DNA of 60,000 nt from contig NC_079889.1 of NCBI RefSeq assembly GCF_029227915.1, positions 9,178,001 to 9,238,000 on the forward strand, given 5' to 3'. Every line of letters begins with the position of its first letter. Positions within the stretch are counted from its first letter, which is position 1. Shown here in pieces: positions 24,340 to 34,924 of this stretch. The translations under genes and the position numbers were made by a program. This DNA comes from Hydractinia symbiolongicarpus (taxonomy: Eukaryota; Cnidaria; Hydrozoa; Anthoathecata; Hydractiniidae). Below the pieces are notes generated by a model. The model ran no database searches and was not told where the DNA came from. It saw only the letters and a program-made list of their open reading frames with translations.

Positions 24340-27300
24340 TACAATTAGAAATTAAAAAAAAAACAGCATTAATTTAATCACTACTCTTGAAGGAAAAAAT
24401 TACCAAACTGATCACAAAAAACTACAAAATTCACAAAACCAAAACCTTTATGTGTACTGAGGCTGTTTCGTTATGATACCCCAGAATAAGAATTTGAATA
24501 ATTTCATCCTCATTGTCTCACTAAAATCTTCATCCACGTCTAGCAAAAGCATAGGTAAAACAAAAAGAGCACCACAATATTTATTTATATTTTCTTTTTG
24601 TTTACATTTTCCGTATAATTATAATTGAAGCGTGGATGCACACATAATATAGCCTTGCCAGTAAACTCCTTATTTGTTTTTTTTTTAAGTTGGTCAATGA
24701 CGACTACCTTGCTGCTTTGTTGAATATACAATTTGCTTTTGCTGAACATGCAAAAACACATTTGATTTAGAAATAGATCTGACTTTTGAAATTTTGAAAG
24801 GGTAAGTAGGTTTAGAATAGCAGAGACAAAAAGACCATAACTAGTAGTGTTAAATATTAAAAAAATGATACAGCGCTGGTGCTTACTAGCCCTAAAAATT
24901 ACAAAAACAATGTATGCATGTGGGTGTAATGGTGAAGTGACAAAAGAGGAAGGATATTAAAGAAAAACAATGGAAAATCAAATACACATGATGCTTTGGA
25001 ACATGAAGCAGAATGGAAAAAAAATACAGGAAAATAGTTTCAGACTGTAATAATTAATACGAACAAAGAAATTAAGCACTTTGAAAAAGGAACAGTGCAT
25101 GAGAAAGTAAGTCACACACATTGCAATAATAAAAAAAATAAATAAAAAAGATATACAAATCATAGGGCCATTATAATGGAATGCAGAAAACACAAGAAGT
25201 AACACGGAATGATGACAAAAAGCATATAACCAAAAGGATTATGTAACATACAAAGTTAAAATATCTAAAGTACTGCAGAGAAGAAGCTTAACACAACTAG
25301 TTTTTTATGAATAGAAAAAAAGTTAGAGAATGGTAAAGTTCCAAAAAAAGTCAAAGAATCAATCACACAATGTTAATGAAAGTAAAACGAAGAAAAGAGA
25401 AAATAAAGAATGTGTACTGTAGTTATAATACACTACATGATTAATCATAATATGAGTTACCATATCACATGATGCATTTAAAAAATTCCAAGAGTTCTTT
25501 CGTATACACTATAAGTAATCAAATGGGAAGCCAAAAAGCTATGTTTTTATAAAAATATCTCTTCAATATAAATATGAAAATTGTGTCTCTCTGTCTGTGA
25601 CTAGTCCAATTTGTGAACTTTGTCAGGGTTCCCACTCTTTGTTTCAAAGCAAATTTGAGAAGATTTGAGGACTTTTGAGGAGATTTTTGTGATTCTCCAG
25701 GAGCGTTTGTTAACAAGATAAAGGAGATTTGGGAAGAAAAACTTGCACGTGTAAAAATGAAGGAACACACAGACTGGCATCTCAATATTTTCTGACAAAA
25801 GATAACTAAGATATTTTCCTTTAGGGACAAACACAAAAAAGTACAGTAATGCATTTGTTCATTATAAGAAACCAGAACAAAAGAAAACCAAACCAATCGA
25901 TCTTTTTAATATATGTCACTAAACAAAGAAAGGTTAATAAGCTATACTAAGCTAAGCTTGATGTTTACCAATGAAATTGATTCATTTTAAATCAATATAT
26001 TGGTGCAATATCCGGAAACAGTTCAGTTCTAGCTATAAGCTCCAAAAATCAACAGAACATGTTAACACTTTCGTTAGCAATTAATTTTGTGTATGGGCCA
26101 ATTTATATCTATTAATAATAGGTTATGCTAAGAAAGCAGTAAGAACAGAATTAAATTTTTTAAAGATTTGAGCATTCTTTATGGAAGAATGTGCAGAAAA
26201 TCTTGTCACAACTTTTAATTAAATCCTTTATTTTGTTATTGAAATCCCCAAGTTGTTGTTCTTTTTCTTTAGCAGATTTTCAAAAAGCGCTGGATTTAGC
26301 TAAAAGTAATTTCACTTCATCTAGAGTGTTGTTACAATTTTCTGCTTGTGAGACATAGAGATTTGATTTGTTCATTCATTGCCTTTCATTTTAGTTGCTT
26401 TCCATTCGAAACTAGATTCTTGCTCTTATCTTGTAAGTGATTATGATATCTTTGACGGGTCGATCAGACATGTTGAGATGGTTAATGTTTATTGTATGTG
26501 GTAACACAGCACTTGCAATCATGTAATGGAACTAATTTTTGAAGCAGAGAGGTTGATGACATCATGAAAAAACTTTTAAATCGCACCAGCTTTGTAACCT
26601 TTGTGTGTCATCAGGTAATTGCCGACATCATCAAAATTCAAACAGTCCTGACTAAGTGGATTTGCCCACAGGATCAAAAACTAAGAATATCCTAAGAATA
26701 TACCCAAGCTTTACATTTTGTTTAGGTTCGACAATTTAATGATGTTCAAAATTTGACGATAAGGAAAACTACTATGTTTAAATGGTGCTTTCACTTGACA
26801 AATAAAATGGTTTGTCATAAGTAAAAAAAATAACGTAAATAGCTGCCATCTGGTTTCCTTTTAATATGTCACATGTCATAGCTCTATGGCTTTTTCCAAA
26901 GAATTCACAAAACATAGGATTTTGTGTGTGGATGAAACAAACAAACAAAATCCATGTGTAATAGCTTTAAGAAGCAAAACTCGTAAAAAATTCTACCGCA
27001 AGATTTTTTTCAAACAAGAAAAATAAAAGACATTCTAAAGATAAATTGAGGATGTGATAAATAAATAGACACCTAAACTAAATTCAGAAATGTGTGAAGG
27101 TATGTGCATGCAGCATCACATCCTAAAATAAAACAAAACTGGATGCATGACACACCCCAAGTAAACCAAAATCTTTGGACCTATTTTTAATGCCACATTC
27201 TTGAAATCCCAGTTCTGCCCTAACCTTTGACCTAATTAGATGTACGCTGAAAGTTGTCTCGGTAGAATAGACATTGTCTAGTGGTGTTCATAAGCTGTCA

Positions 27301-27475
27301 TTAATGTTTCTATAATCATGGTTTTGAGCAAAGCAGTCCTTTAAAAGATGAATAAAGAAGATATAATTTAATTTGCTTTGCAACTATAACATAACTTTAA
27401 AAATAGACTTAAAGAAATTTCTACAAATATAAAAAAATTAACGGTCAGATTCATTACGTCTAGTTTATGATATCC
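24340..27475. other. non-coding, upstream of the first identified EFA6 exon
   Basis: No convincing exon on either strand. The minus-strand frame at 25519-25896 (125 codons) overlaps a repeat with GAGGACTTTTGAGGAGATTT-type units that also appear near 16915-16965, and does not look like a real protein. A partial R1 repeat lies at 26530-26690. Promoter elements cannot be assigned. Confidence 0.5.
26530..26690 (+). repeat. dispersed repeat family R1, partial copy
   Basis: Contains AGGTTGATGACATCATGAAA, AAACTTTTAAATCG and CTGACTAAGTGGATTTGCCC, which correspond in order to the R1 core and right-hand end. The left part is missing. Confidence 0.5.
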
Positions 27476-27544
27476 CATCAAACATTCCATTTCTGATTAC
27501 AATAAAGAAGGTGCACTTTTGTATATTTACATCCTTAATGAACT

Positions 27545-28140
27545 AAATTAACTTGTATTTGAAAGCAATGAACTCAACAAGAGAAAGAATATAGTTGCTG
27601 GGTGCATCTACGGCATCCAAGCATGTTGGTTAGTGGATTAATTCAATACACTTTATTTACCCCCTTTATCAGAAAATGTTTCCAAAGATAATAAAATGTT
27701 GATTCTCTTAGGGGATTTCAACATAAAATTCTGTGACCTTGATTAATTTATAGAAATTTCTGTTCAACGTCATTGCCTCTATAAACAAAAGTATAAATGT
27801 GTTACACTGCGTTTGCCACAAGGATCTGTATTAGACCCTCTTTTGTTTTTTGTTTCTTATACACATAAATGATTTAAATTATGTCATAAAATTTTTCTTG
27901 CTTATTACCTTTACAGATGACACTAACCAATATGTTTTGATAAATACTTTTCTAAAAGAATCAATATGGATCTGAATTTTTTCTCACAATGGCTTAACGC
28001 CAACATTAGTAAACAGAATGCAGGTAAAACTGAATATCCTGTTTAAGCACAAGCTTAAACCTACAAACTGTAACTTCAAATTATTCATCAACAGATTAAG
28101 TACTTTGATACTTAAATTGTAATCGTACTTGAAAGTTGCA
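27545..28140 (+). mobile_element. internally deleted LINE fragment (endonuclease end joined to RT)
   Basis: Frame pieces read NIVAGCIYGIQ and KMLILLGDFNIKFCDLD (endonuclease, about 27583-27747), then LPQGSVLDPLLFFV (RT motif, about 27815-27855), a TDDTNQYV piece in place of the catalytic ADD box (about 27915), and FFSQWLNANISKQNAGKTEY (about 27975-28035). The whole front of RT is absent between the endonuclease and PQGS pieces, so this copy carries a deletion. It probably continues at 30865, beyond the inserted elements. Confidence 0.65.
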
Positions 28141-28289
28141 GACAAGCTTAAGGGGGCTAACTGAATATAGCTCAACTTTGACATTTTGATCCACAAAGTA
28201 CTCTGAAAATTGTATACTTTGTCATCTTTGATAGCTAACTTTGTCATGCGATGAAATTTGGGGCCAACTTAGTCATCACTTTATTGTTT

Positions 28290-30415
28290 GCAACATTACC
28301 AGGCAGACACCAGCCAGACATAGACAGACCTGGTGGTGGAGAAATGAGGTTGACCAGTGTATAAAGGAAAAGAGGAAACTTTGGAAAGAGTGGAAGTCAG
28401 GTGGTAGTAAAAATATTTACTTAGAAGCTAAGCGTCATGCTCATACAGCAGTGAATAAGGCAAAATCAGAAGCAGAGAGAAACAGATTTGCAGATGTGTT
28501 AATAAGGGAAGACCAGCGCAATGAGTTATTCAAGATAGCAAAGCAAATGAAGAAGACTAATCAAGATGTTGTAGGTGAGAAGTGTATACGTAATGATGAA
28601 GGTGTTTTGGCTAGCACGGAGGAGGAGGAGAAAAGGATAGTTTGGAAGAATTATTATCAGAGGTTGCTTAACACTGAGTTTGATTGGAATAAGGATAATT
28701 TGTCTGATGATGATGTTGTGGAAGGGCCAGCTATGCAGATCAAGACAGAATGGGTAGTGGAGGCTATTAGGAAATTGAAGATCAGGTATTGTTGCAGAGA
28801 TGGTAAAAGCATCTGGATATATTGGAGTTGAGCTTATTACAAGTCTTGGTAATCAGATTATAAAGGACGGTGATATTCCGAGTGAGTGGCAGTCGAGTGT
28901 AATAGTGAATTGTTTCAAGGGCAAGGGTAATGCATTAGAAAGAGGTAACTATAGAGGTTTGAAGTTGGTTGATCAAGTAATGAAAGTTATTGAAAGAGTG
29001 ATTGATAAGTTACTTAGAGAAAGAATTCATATAGATAAGACGCAATTTAGTTTTGTACTGGCGCTACAGATGCAATATTTTTACACAGACAGCTTTAGGA
29101 AAAGTATTTAAGAAAGAGAAAGAATCTCTATTTTGCCTTTGTAGATTTAGAGAAAGCTTTTTATAGAGTGCCACGTAAAGTTATTTGGTGGGCTATGAGA
29201 AAATTAGGTGTGGATGAGTGGCTAGTTAAGTTGGTACAGTCTATGTACAGCAATACTAGAAGTCGTGTCAGGATTAACGATTCACTCAGTGATGAATTTA
29301 GTGTAAATGTTGGTGTACATCAGGGTTCTGTACTTAGTCCTTTGTTGTTTGTTCTAGTCTTAGAAGCACTGTCGATGGTGTTCGGAACAGGTTGTCCATG
29401 GAAGTTATTGGATGCAAATGATTTGGTTCATAGCAGAGTTGATGGAAGAATTAGTTGAAAAGTTTGAGAAGTGGAAGCAAAGACTAGAAGAGGAAGGGCT
29501 AAGGGTGAACACAGCAAAGTCTAAAGTCATCAGTAGTAGCATTGCAGCCAAGTGTGACCTTGTAGTTGGAAAGTGGCCTTGTGGAGTTTGCAGGAAAGGG
29601 GTTGGTAGTAACTCAATTTTTTGTCAGACTTGCAAGCATTGGGTACATAAGAAGTGCAGTAGTATTGGTGGAAGGTTAAGAGCTGACATCCAGTTTGTAT
29701 GCAAGCGTTGCAAAAGTGAGATTATAGAGAATAAAGTAATAAAGTATTTCCAGCTTCAATGATGTACAACAGCGGCTTGTTAGAGATAGTTGAGAACTTC
29801 TATGACTTAGGTGATATGTTGAGCAGTGTAGGGGGTGTTGGAAGAAGAGTTACTTGCTTTATAGGTTCTCCTTGGAAAAAGTTCAGAGGGTTACTTCCTT
29901 TGTTGACTAGCAGAGTCTTATCAATTGAGTGAAAAGGTAGGTTGTATAAGGCCTGTGTAAGAAGTGTTATGTTGTACGGTAGTGAGACATGGGCAGTGAA
30001 GCAGGAATATTTTGACCGTTTTGAAAGGAATGATAGGAGAATGGTTAGGTGGATGTGTAACGCCAGTCTGAGAGAGAGAAAGAGTTCAGATGAGCTAAGA
30101 AGCAGGCTAAGTATCCGTAGAATTAAAGATGTTATCCAGATAAGAAGATTGAATTGGGGCACTTGGAAAGAATGGAGGGGGTAATTGGGTAAGAAAGTGT
30201 AGAGACTTCATAGTTCCTGGGGCAAAGCACAGAGGCAGACCGAGAAAGACTTGGCAGGAGGTTATAAGGACAGACTTGATACAGAGGAAGTTGTGTTTAG
30301 ATCTAACACAGTCTAGATCAGATTGGAAGAGGGTCATTAATATAACCCCGTCCAACCCATGCTAGCATGGAAAATGGATGTTAAGCCGAGAATGATGATG
30401 ATAAGATAAGATAAT
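28290..30415 (+). mobile_element. 5'-truncated RTE-like LINE, inactivated
   Basis: Read in several frames it gives a LINE ORF2: RHRQTWWWRNEVDQCIKEKR, NYYQRLLNTEFDW, GDIPSEWQSSVIVNCFKGKG, NYRGLKLVDQVMKVIERVI, FVDLEKAFYRVPRKVIWWAM, NVGVHQGSVLSPLLFVLVLE, a Cys/His finger at about 29575-29725 (CGVC, CQTCKHWVHKKC, CKRC), and MYKACVRSVMLYGSETWAVK. The first RT aspartate (AFDRVP in the family) is Tyr, and the YADD box reads LDANDLV, so the copy is dead even before its frameshifts. No endonuclease precedes it, as expected for a 5'-truncated insertion. The 3' end has the 14-bp palindrome CCATGCTAGCATGG (30357-30370) and a GATGATGATAAG simple-repeat tail. Confidence 0.85.
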
Positions 30416-30845
30416 TTTATTAATCAAAAATAGCTGTTCAGTTCAAATAATTAAATAAATTGGTAATATGAAGAGAGAGAAAAAAACAACAAAAAAAGCT
30501 ATTTTTGAAGGGAGACCTTACCTAATAGCGCAGAAGCTAAGACAAGGATAAGGCCACCTTGGTCGAGTACAATAGACGGCACAGGACACACAAGACAGCA
30601 CAAACATATATAATTACCAGATAAATGAACCGTGTGAGAACAAAAGGGAAAATTTGTTACAAATTAATAAGATGCAATAAAATACTTCTTTAGATCACTT
30701 TTAAGACCAAAGTAATCTATGGAAACAATTTTTTTAGTCATTGATGTCTGTATCTTATTCCAGGATTAAATGGTGTTAAATTTAATAGAATTTTTACCAA
30801 AACAAACGGTATTGACAGTAGGAAGATTGATAAATCCAGCCTTAT
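30405..30845 (-). mobile_element. LINE 3'-end fragment on the minus strand
   Basis: The minus strand reads INLPTVNTVCFGKNSIKFNT, then SWNKIQTSMTKKIV and DLKKYFIASY with a stop: the C-terminal signature of CR1/L2-like LINE ORF2 (FG.NSI.F....WN.I and LKKYF). A 3' untranslated part follows and ends in AATAAAATTATCTTATCTTA, a short tandem tail. This tail abuts the tail of the plus-strand RTE-like element, so the two 3' ends converge at about 30405. Confidence 0.6.
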
Positions 30846-30864
30846 CTGCACGAGTGCTCTGAGG

Positions 30865-31175
30865 GCTAATGGAGCTTTAGCTAAACTTCGTCATTTTGTG
30901 CCTCAAAATGTCCTTATCCTAGTCTACTCTCCCATTTTCTGAACAGGTAATGTCAAAGAACTCAATCCTTGTATTGATGGTTTACTCATCAAATGTCAAA
31001 GAAATGAAAGAAAACAAAGATGATGAAGTTGAGATGACCACCTTAGCACTCCTTGGTACACTGAGGGTTTGAAGAGTGTTGTGATAGATACTAACAGCTT
31101 ATAACGATTCGATAATTTCTTGAAAACTCATCTCAACTTCATAGTATAATCAATAATTAGTATTAAAATCCATTA
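30865..31175 (+). mobile_element. LINE fragment, probable continuation of the copy at 27.5-28.1 kb
   Basis: Reads LRANGALAKLRHFVPQNVLI, a LINE ORF2 block that normally follows the RT palm by about 60 residues, then a frameshifted end resembling FLKTHLNF. Order and strand fit the fragment ending at 28140, with the RTE-like and minus-strand LINE pieces inserted between. Confidence 0.5.
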
Positions 31176-31179
31176 TAGC

Positions 31180-31890
31180 ACGTCATAGTTATCTCTAGCT
31201 ACCTATTTTGTATTTAATGCGGCATCAGAGACAGTTCTTGTAAAAGCTTTTAGTATTTTAATACATCTTTAGCTTCAATACATACAACATAGAACCCCTC
31301 TCTCTCCCACCAGCACCCTATTAAAAAACTAGGATAATCACCATGTGCAATCACATTTCGCTATCACAAAATATTAGAGCTACAAAATAAAACTAAACAT
31401 CTATCGATGGACACCATTTATAACAAAAGGCAGCCATTTTGTTTCGTTTATATCACCCTAATTGACCTATCATTATAATTAAAAGCTAATGAATCTTCAT
31501 TCTTATCCTTATAAAGCATAAAAACCAAGGATAAACCACCTAGCTAGCTAGTTGTTTGACAGCCTCTTGACTAAGAAAATTTGAAGCTGAAGACAGCACT
31601 ATTTGTATTCGACATGAAAAACCATCTTCCTTCTCTCAGTCCTTCACTAGCCACACTTGTTCTTTCCTCTTTTTAGGCCATATCTTGCGTCGCTTTATTT
31701 TGTTTTTCAGCTGATAAGGTGTCCGGGTTAAATCTGGGTAATCCGGGAGAAGGTAGTGAGAAACGGGATTGTTTTGAAGAAAAAATCTAAAAAAACTTCA
31801 TGAACCGATCATCAATACCGCCCGGGCGGAAGGTGGAGTAACCTTTTAAGTTGGATTTCTTGCCCCGTCAGACCAATGTTTTATAGTCTA
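31180..31890. other. non-coding intergenic stretch
   Basis: No gene seen. One GC-rich spot is the perfect palindrome CCGCCCGGGCGG at 31818-31829, just before the MITE-like element. Confidence 0.5.
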
Positions 31891-31895
31891 GAAAA

Positions 31896-32316
31896 TACTG
31901 TATTTCCTCTAACAAACGCCGCCCCCTGATTAACGCTGCCCTCTATTAAACACCGCACTTTCTAGCTAGGTAGTTAAAATAAACGCCGCCCTCTAATTAA
32001 CGCCGCCCTCTATTAAAACGCCGCATCATGGATGCGGCGTTTTAGTAGAATAGAAAAATAAACCAAACACAATGAAAATGGACTCGGATGGACAGCGATT
32101 TTGCGTTTTGTAAATCATTTTTTAACTTTTGTTTTTCTATTTTCTAAGAACATTCTTTAAATTTGTTTTTTTGTATCTCCAAGTTGTGCTTCTTGTAATA
32201 AACGCCGCCATCTGATTAACGCCGCCATCTGATTAACGCCGCCCTCTAATAAACGCCGCACCCACAATCTTCATTTTGCAATAAATGCCGAGGTGTTTAT
32301 TAGAGGAAATACGGTA
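31896..32316. mobile_element. MITE-like element built of GC-rich ACGCCGCC repeats
   Basis: The ends are inverted repeats: TACTGTATTTCCTCTAACAA on the left and, read on the other strand, TACCGTATTTCCTCTAATAA on the right. Inside are about ten copies of a unit like ACGCCGCCCTCTAATTA in two clusters (31913-32020 and 32200-32260). A 13-bp perfect stem lies at 32015-32043 (AAAACGCCGCATC, loop ATG), and an AT-rich middle separates the clusters. Ends starting TA suggest a TA target site. No coding capacity. Non-autonomous, terminal-inverted-repeat type is inferred from structure. Confidence 0.7.
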
Positions 32317-32319
32317 TGC

Positions 32320-33500
32320 TAGAAATCAATCAAGGGGTTTTATCACTTTTTGTTTTGGCAGATCACACAATTTTTTACAACTGTATTTATTCTTTATGAG
32401 CCCCGCGATTCCCTTAGAAATTCAACATTTAACAAAAATAATTCCTAAAGGGATTCCTAAATAATTGTCAGTTATAGAAATCATACTTACTAGAAGAAAT
32501 AAATTAAAAAAGCTAAATTTTTCCAATAAAAAAAGGGAAATTACATATTTATTCAATAAAAAAATGGTAATTACAAGGCTTTCTTTCTATTTTTAGAAGT
32601 AGAGCGTATCCAGCCTTGTTCCCCAAGTCAAGTAAGCGCGCTACGGACTTTGACATCACAAACCCTGGGCACGAGGATGGTAATATTAGCTATTCCAGAC
32701 ATGGACAGTCTGCTATCTGCTCGAGCAAGCCGAACTCGGGAAAGGGGGAGATACAGTATTTATTCAAAAAAAATAAATAATTAAAAAAGGGTGTTTCTTT
32801 GTGTTTATTTTTTGTCTTATTGAAAATGGTTGGCTTTAAAGGTCTTACCACATCCTTTATAAACACCTTGCAAAGAAAACAAAATATGAGCATATCGAAA
32901 TATTTCACAGTTAATTGATGATACAATCATCAATTTTGTAGTTATTTCTATTTTCCTAGGTTTATCACATCACCACTGCCAGAAATATAGCACAAGCGGA
33001 ACACAATCACGATTTGGGACTTCTTGCAGAGATTGTGTTAATGTTAAGCTTGGCATATCTTAATGAGTTTGTTCGTGACAGACATTACATTTAGGTTTTT
33101 TGTTGTTTAATTCGAGTGTTTTATCGCATAACCTAGTTGCTGATTTGCGTGTTGTCTCGGACCCAGGTTTAATTCTACGTTGTTTAATAGTTAATAGAGT
33201 TTAACAGAGACAGAGCGCTAATATGCTATTTTAAATAATAAGCGATTAAATTAGAATATCTTATCTTCGGCGCTTGAAGAGACCTATTGTTCTTTCGGTT
33301 ATTATAATGCTTGCCAAAATTCCCTTTTCTGCAATCTAAAACCCAACGAATTAAACCACTTTAGTTAACAATGGTGTTAACAACAGCAACATAACACGCG
33401 CTCTTCATCGTTGGTGGTTTATTTTATAAGAAAAGAAAAAACTTTTTGTAACATTTTTTTACATCATTTTGAAAATTATCAAACTTTCCTCTGTAAACAT
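32320..33500. other. non-coding intergenic stretch
   Basis: AT-rich with short frames only. The stretch 32600-32720 is less AT-rich and contains AACCCTGGGCACGAGGATGG and AAGCGCGCTACGG, which look like a repeat fragment, but a second copy is not present in this window. Confidence 0.4.
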
Positions 33501-33539
33501 AAATTAACACCAATACTAGCGAGATGTTGTATGGGGCAA

Positions 33540-34060
33540 CAATAAATATTATGTTTTGATCTTACATGCCACTGTCCTACGGCCAGCGTTCACTACCACT
33601 CCATGATAGTTTGTGGGCGAAGATTAGATATTCTACATGATGCATTACACGCGCGTGTAAAACTTCCATCTTGTCCCATAACAAAAAATGTGCAGCAACC
33701 ACATCAAAAAAATCCCTGGGGACAGAAAAATTGTTGTTGCAGCACGGGGACAAAATAGATTCAATCTATTTTGTTGCAAGGATTTCTTTATAAAAAGACG
33801 CTAAAAACAGAAAGATATTTACAGTAGTCCAATTTTACATTGCACATTTTCCGCCCCTTCTATCACGTTTCCAGATTCATCTTCTCGGTTCGACTCGATT
33901 CGAATGATGGTACGGTTTCAAAAAGCTGTTCCGCGTTTTGCTGCATTTTCCGCAAATGGAACGGACCAACAAAACATTTTTCGGTGATCTGTAAAATCTC
34001 ATTCATCCCGAAAGTCTGCAATGACGGGTTTTTGAGTGTGAGTTGCGAAAGCTCCCTTTT
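33540..34060. promoter_or_regulatory. CpG-richer island between divergent genes, candidate promoter or leader exon
   Basis: Compared with its flanks this stretch has more G+C and many CpGs (ACGCGCGTG, GTTCCGCG, TTCGACTCGATTCG, CCGCCCC, ATGACGGG). The frame at 33840-34073 does not resemble a protein. It lies between the first EFA6 exon (minus strand) and the SH3 gene (plus strand). It could be a promoter or leader exon of either gene, or a repeat relic. Confidence 0.25.
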
Positions 34061-34157
34061 TTTCCTAGCTTAGCTAGCTACATTTCATTTGGCATTCTCA
34101 TTTTTGCGATTTTATAGTTAGTTAGCTAGCTATTTTGTTATAAATCATTGTCAGCAT

Positions 34158-34201
34158 AAATCATTGTCAGCGTCTCTAATCAGAGACGCTGACAATGATT
34201 T
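34158..34201. repeat. perfect 20-bp stem palindrome
   Basis: The left arm AAATCATTGTCAGCGTCTCT is followed by the loop AATC and an exact reverse complement. The first 14 bases of the arm also occur once more directly upstream (34143-34156) as a partial tandem copy. There is no gene nearby and no T run that would make it a Pol III terminator. Confidence 0.85.
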
Positions 34202-34516
34202 GCCTTTTGTATGTTATTATATCTCTATGGTTTTAAGTATTAAGTAATTATTTTACTGACTTTGTAAGACAGAAGGAAATGTTTTGAGTTTTTGACTCTG
34301 GAATCGGAAAATGCATTCAGTGAAAAAGCCCTTATCCATTTTAAAAATAAACAAAATGTATAGCTATAGCTAGCTATACTTTTTTGTTGCAATAAAGCAC
34401 CAATGAATGTTTTATCTTAGAACCCTATAATAACTTGCTAAGTTAGAAAAACAGAGTTTATTTAACATTATGTACTTTGTCTGCGAACAAGAATTGTGTG
34501 GGCTAAATATGCCTTT

Positions 34517-34625
34517 AAATAGGTAGAGGTGCATATTTTATATACATGGCTAGCCTCGCAAATGTTAGGGGATATACCCTGTGTATTATTTCTAGGAGGG
34601 AAAACGGCTTAGATGAGTCACCACC
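34517..34625 (-). mobile_element. SINE fragment (same family as 43.3 kb), minus strand
   Basis: On the minus strand it reads CATCTAAGCCGTTTTCCCTC, then AATAATACACAGGGTATAT, GGCTAGCCATGTATATAAAA and TATGCACCTCTACC. These blocks match 43540-43630 in the same order (CATCTAAGCCATGGCCCCTC, AATAATAGACAGGGTATAT, AGCTAGCCATATAAAATATG, CACTTCTATC). Only the 3' half is recognisable. Confidence 0.7.
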
Positions 34626-34924
34626 CTGATGAGTCACCGCCCTCATAGAAAACACAGAAACAATCATGTATATGAAGAAAGTCTAGGGTGTAACCCTTCT
34701 TGGTGTAGCAGACCCAAAATCGCTTTACAGTGTCCAAGCGTGCGATTTTAAATTTTTCCATTTTTGTTCAAAAGCTGCACGCAATGTTCTTTAATCTTTG
34801 AAAGTAAGAGAGCCTTTTTTTGATATGCTTTACCAATTTGCAAAACATTGGCAAAAATTCCGTTGCTTGAATTTGATGGATCTTAAAAATAAACTCTTGA
34901 TTACGAATAAGAAAAAAAAACTTT

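Noticed and set aside
25519-25896. 125-codon minus-strand open frame
   Set aside because: It overlaps a repeat with GAGGACTTTTGAGGAGATTT-like units also seen near 16.9 kb, has poor protein character, and a second overlapping frame is equally open.
29800-30162. 120-codon minus-strand frame
   Set aside because: Antisense of the RTE-like reverse transcriptase region.
31818-31829. CCGCCCGGGCGG palindrome as a regulatory site
   Set aside because: A single 12-bp palindrome next to a GC-rich mobile element; no supporting promoter context.
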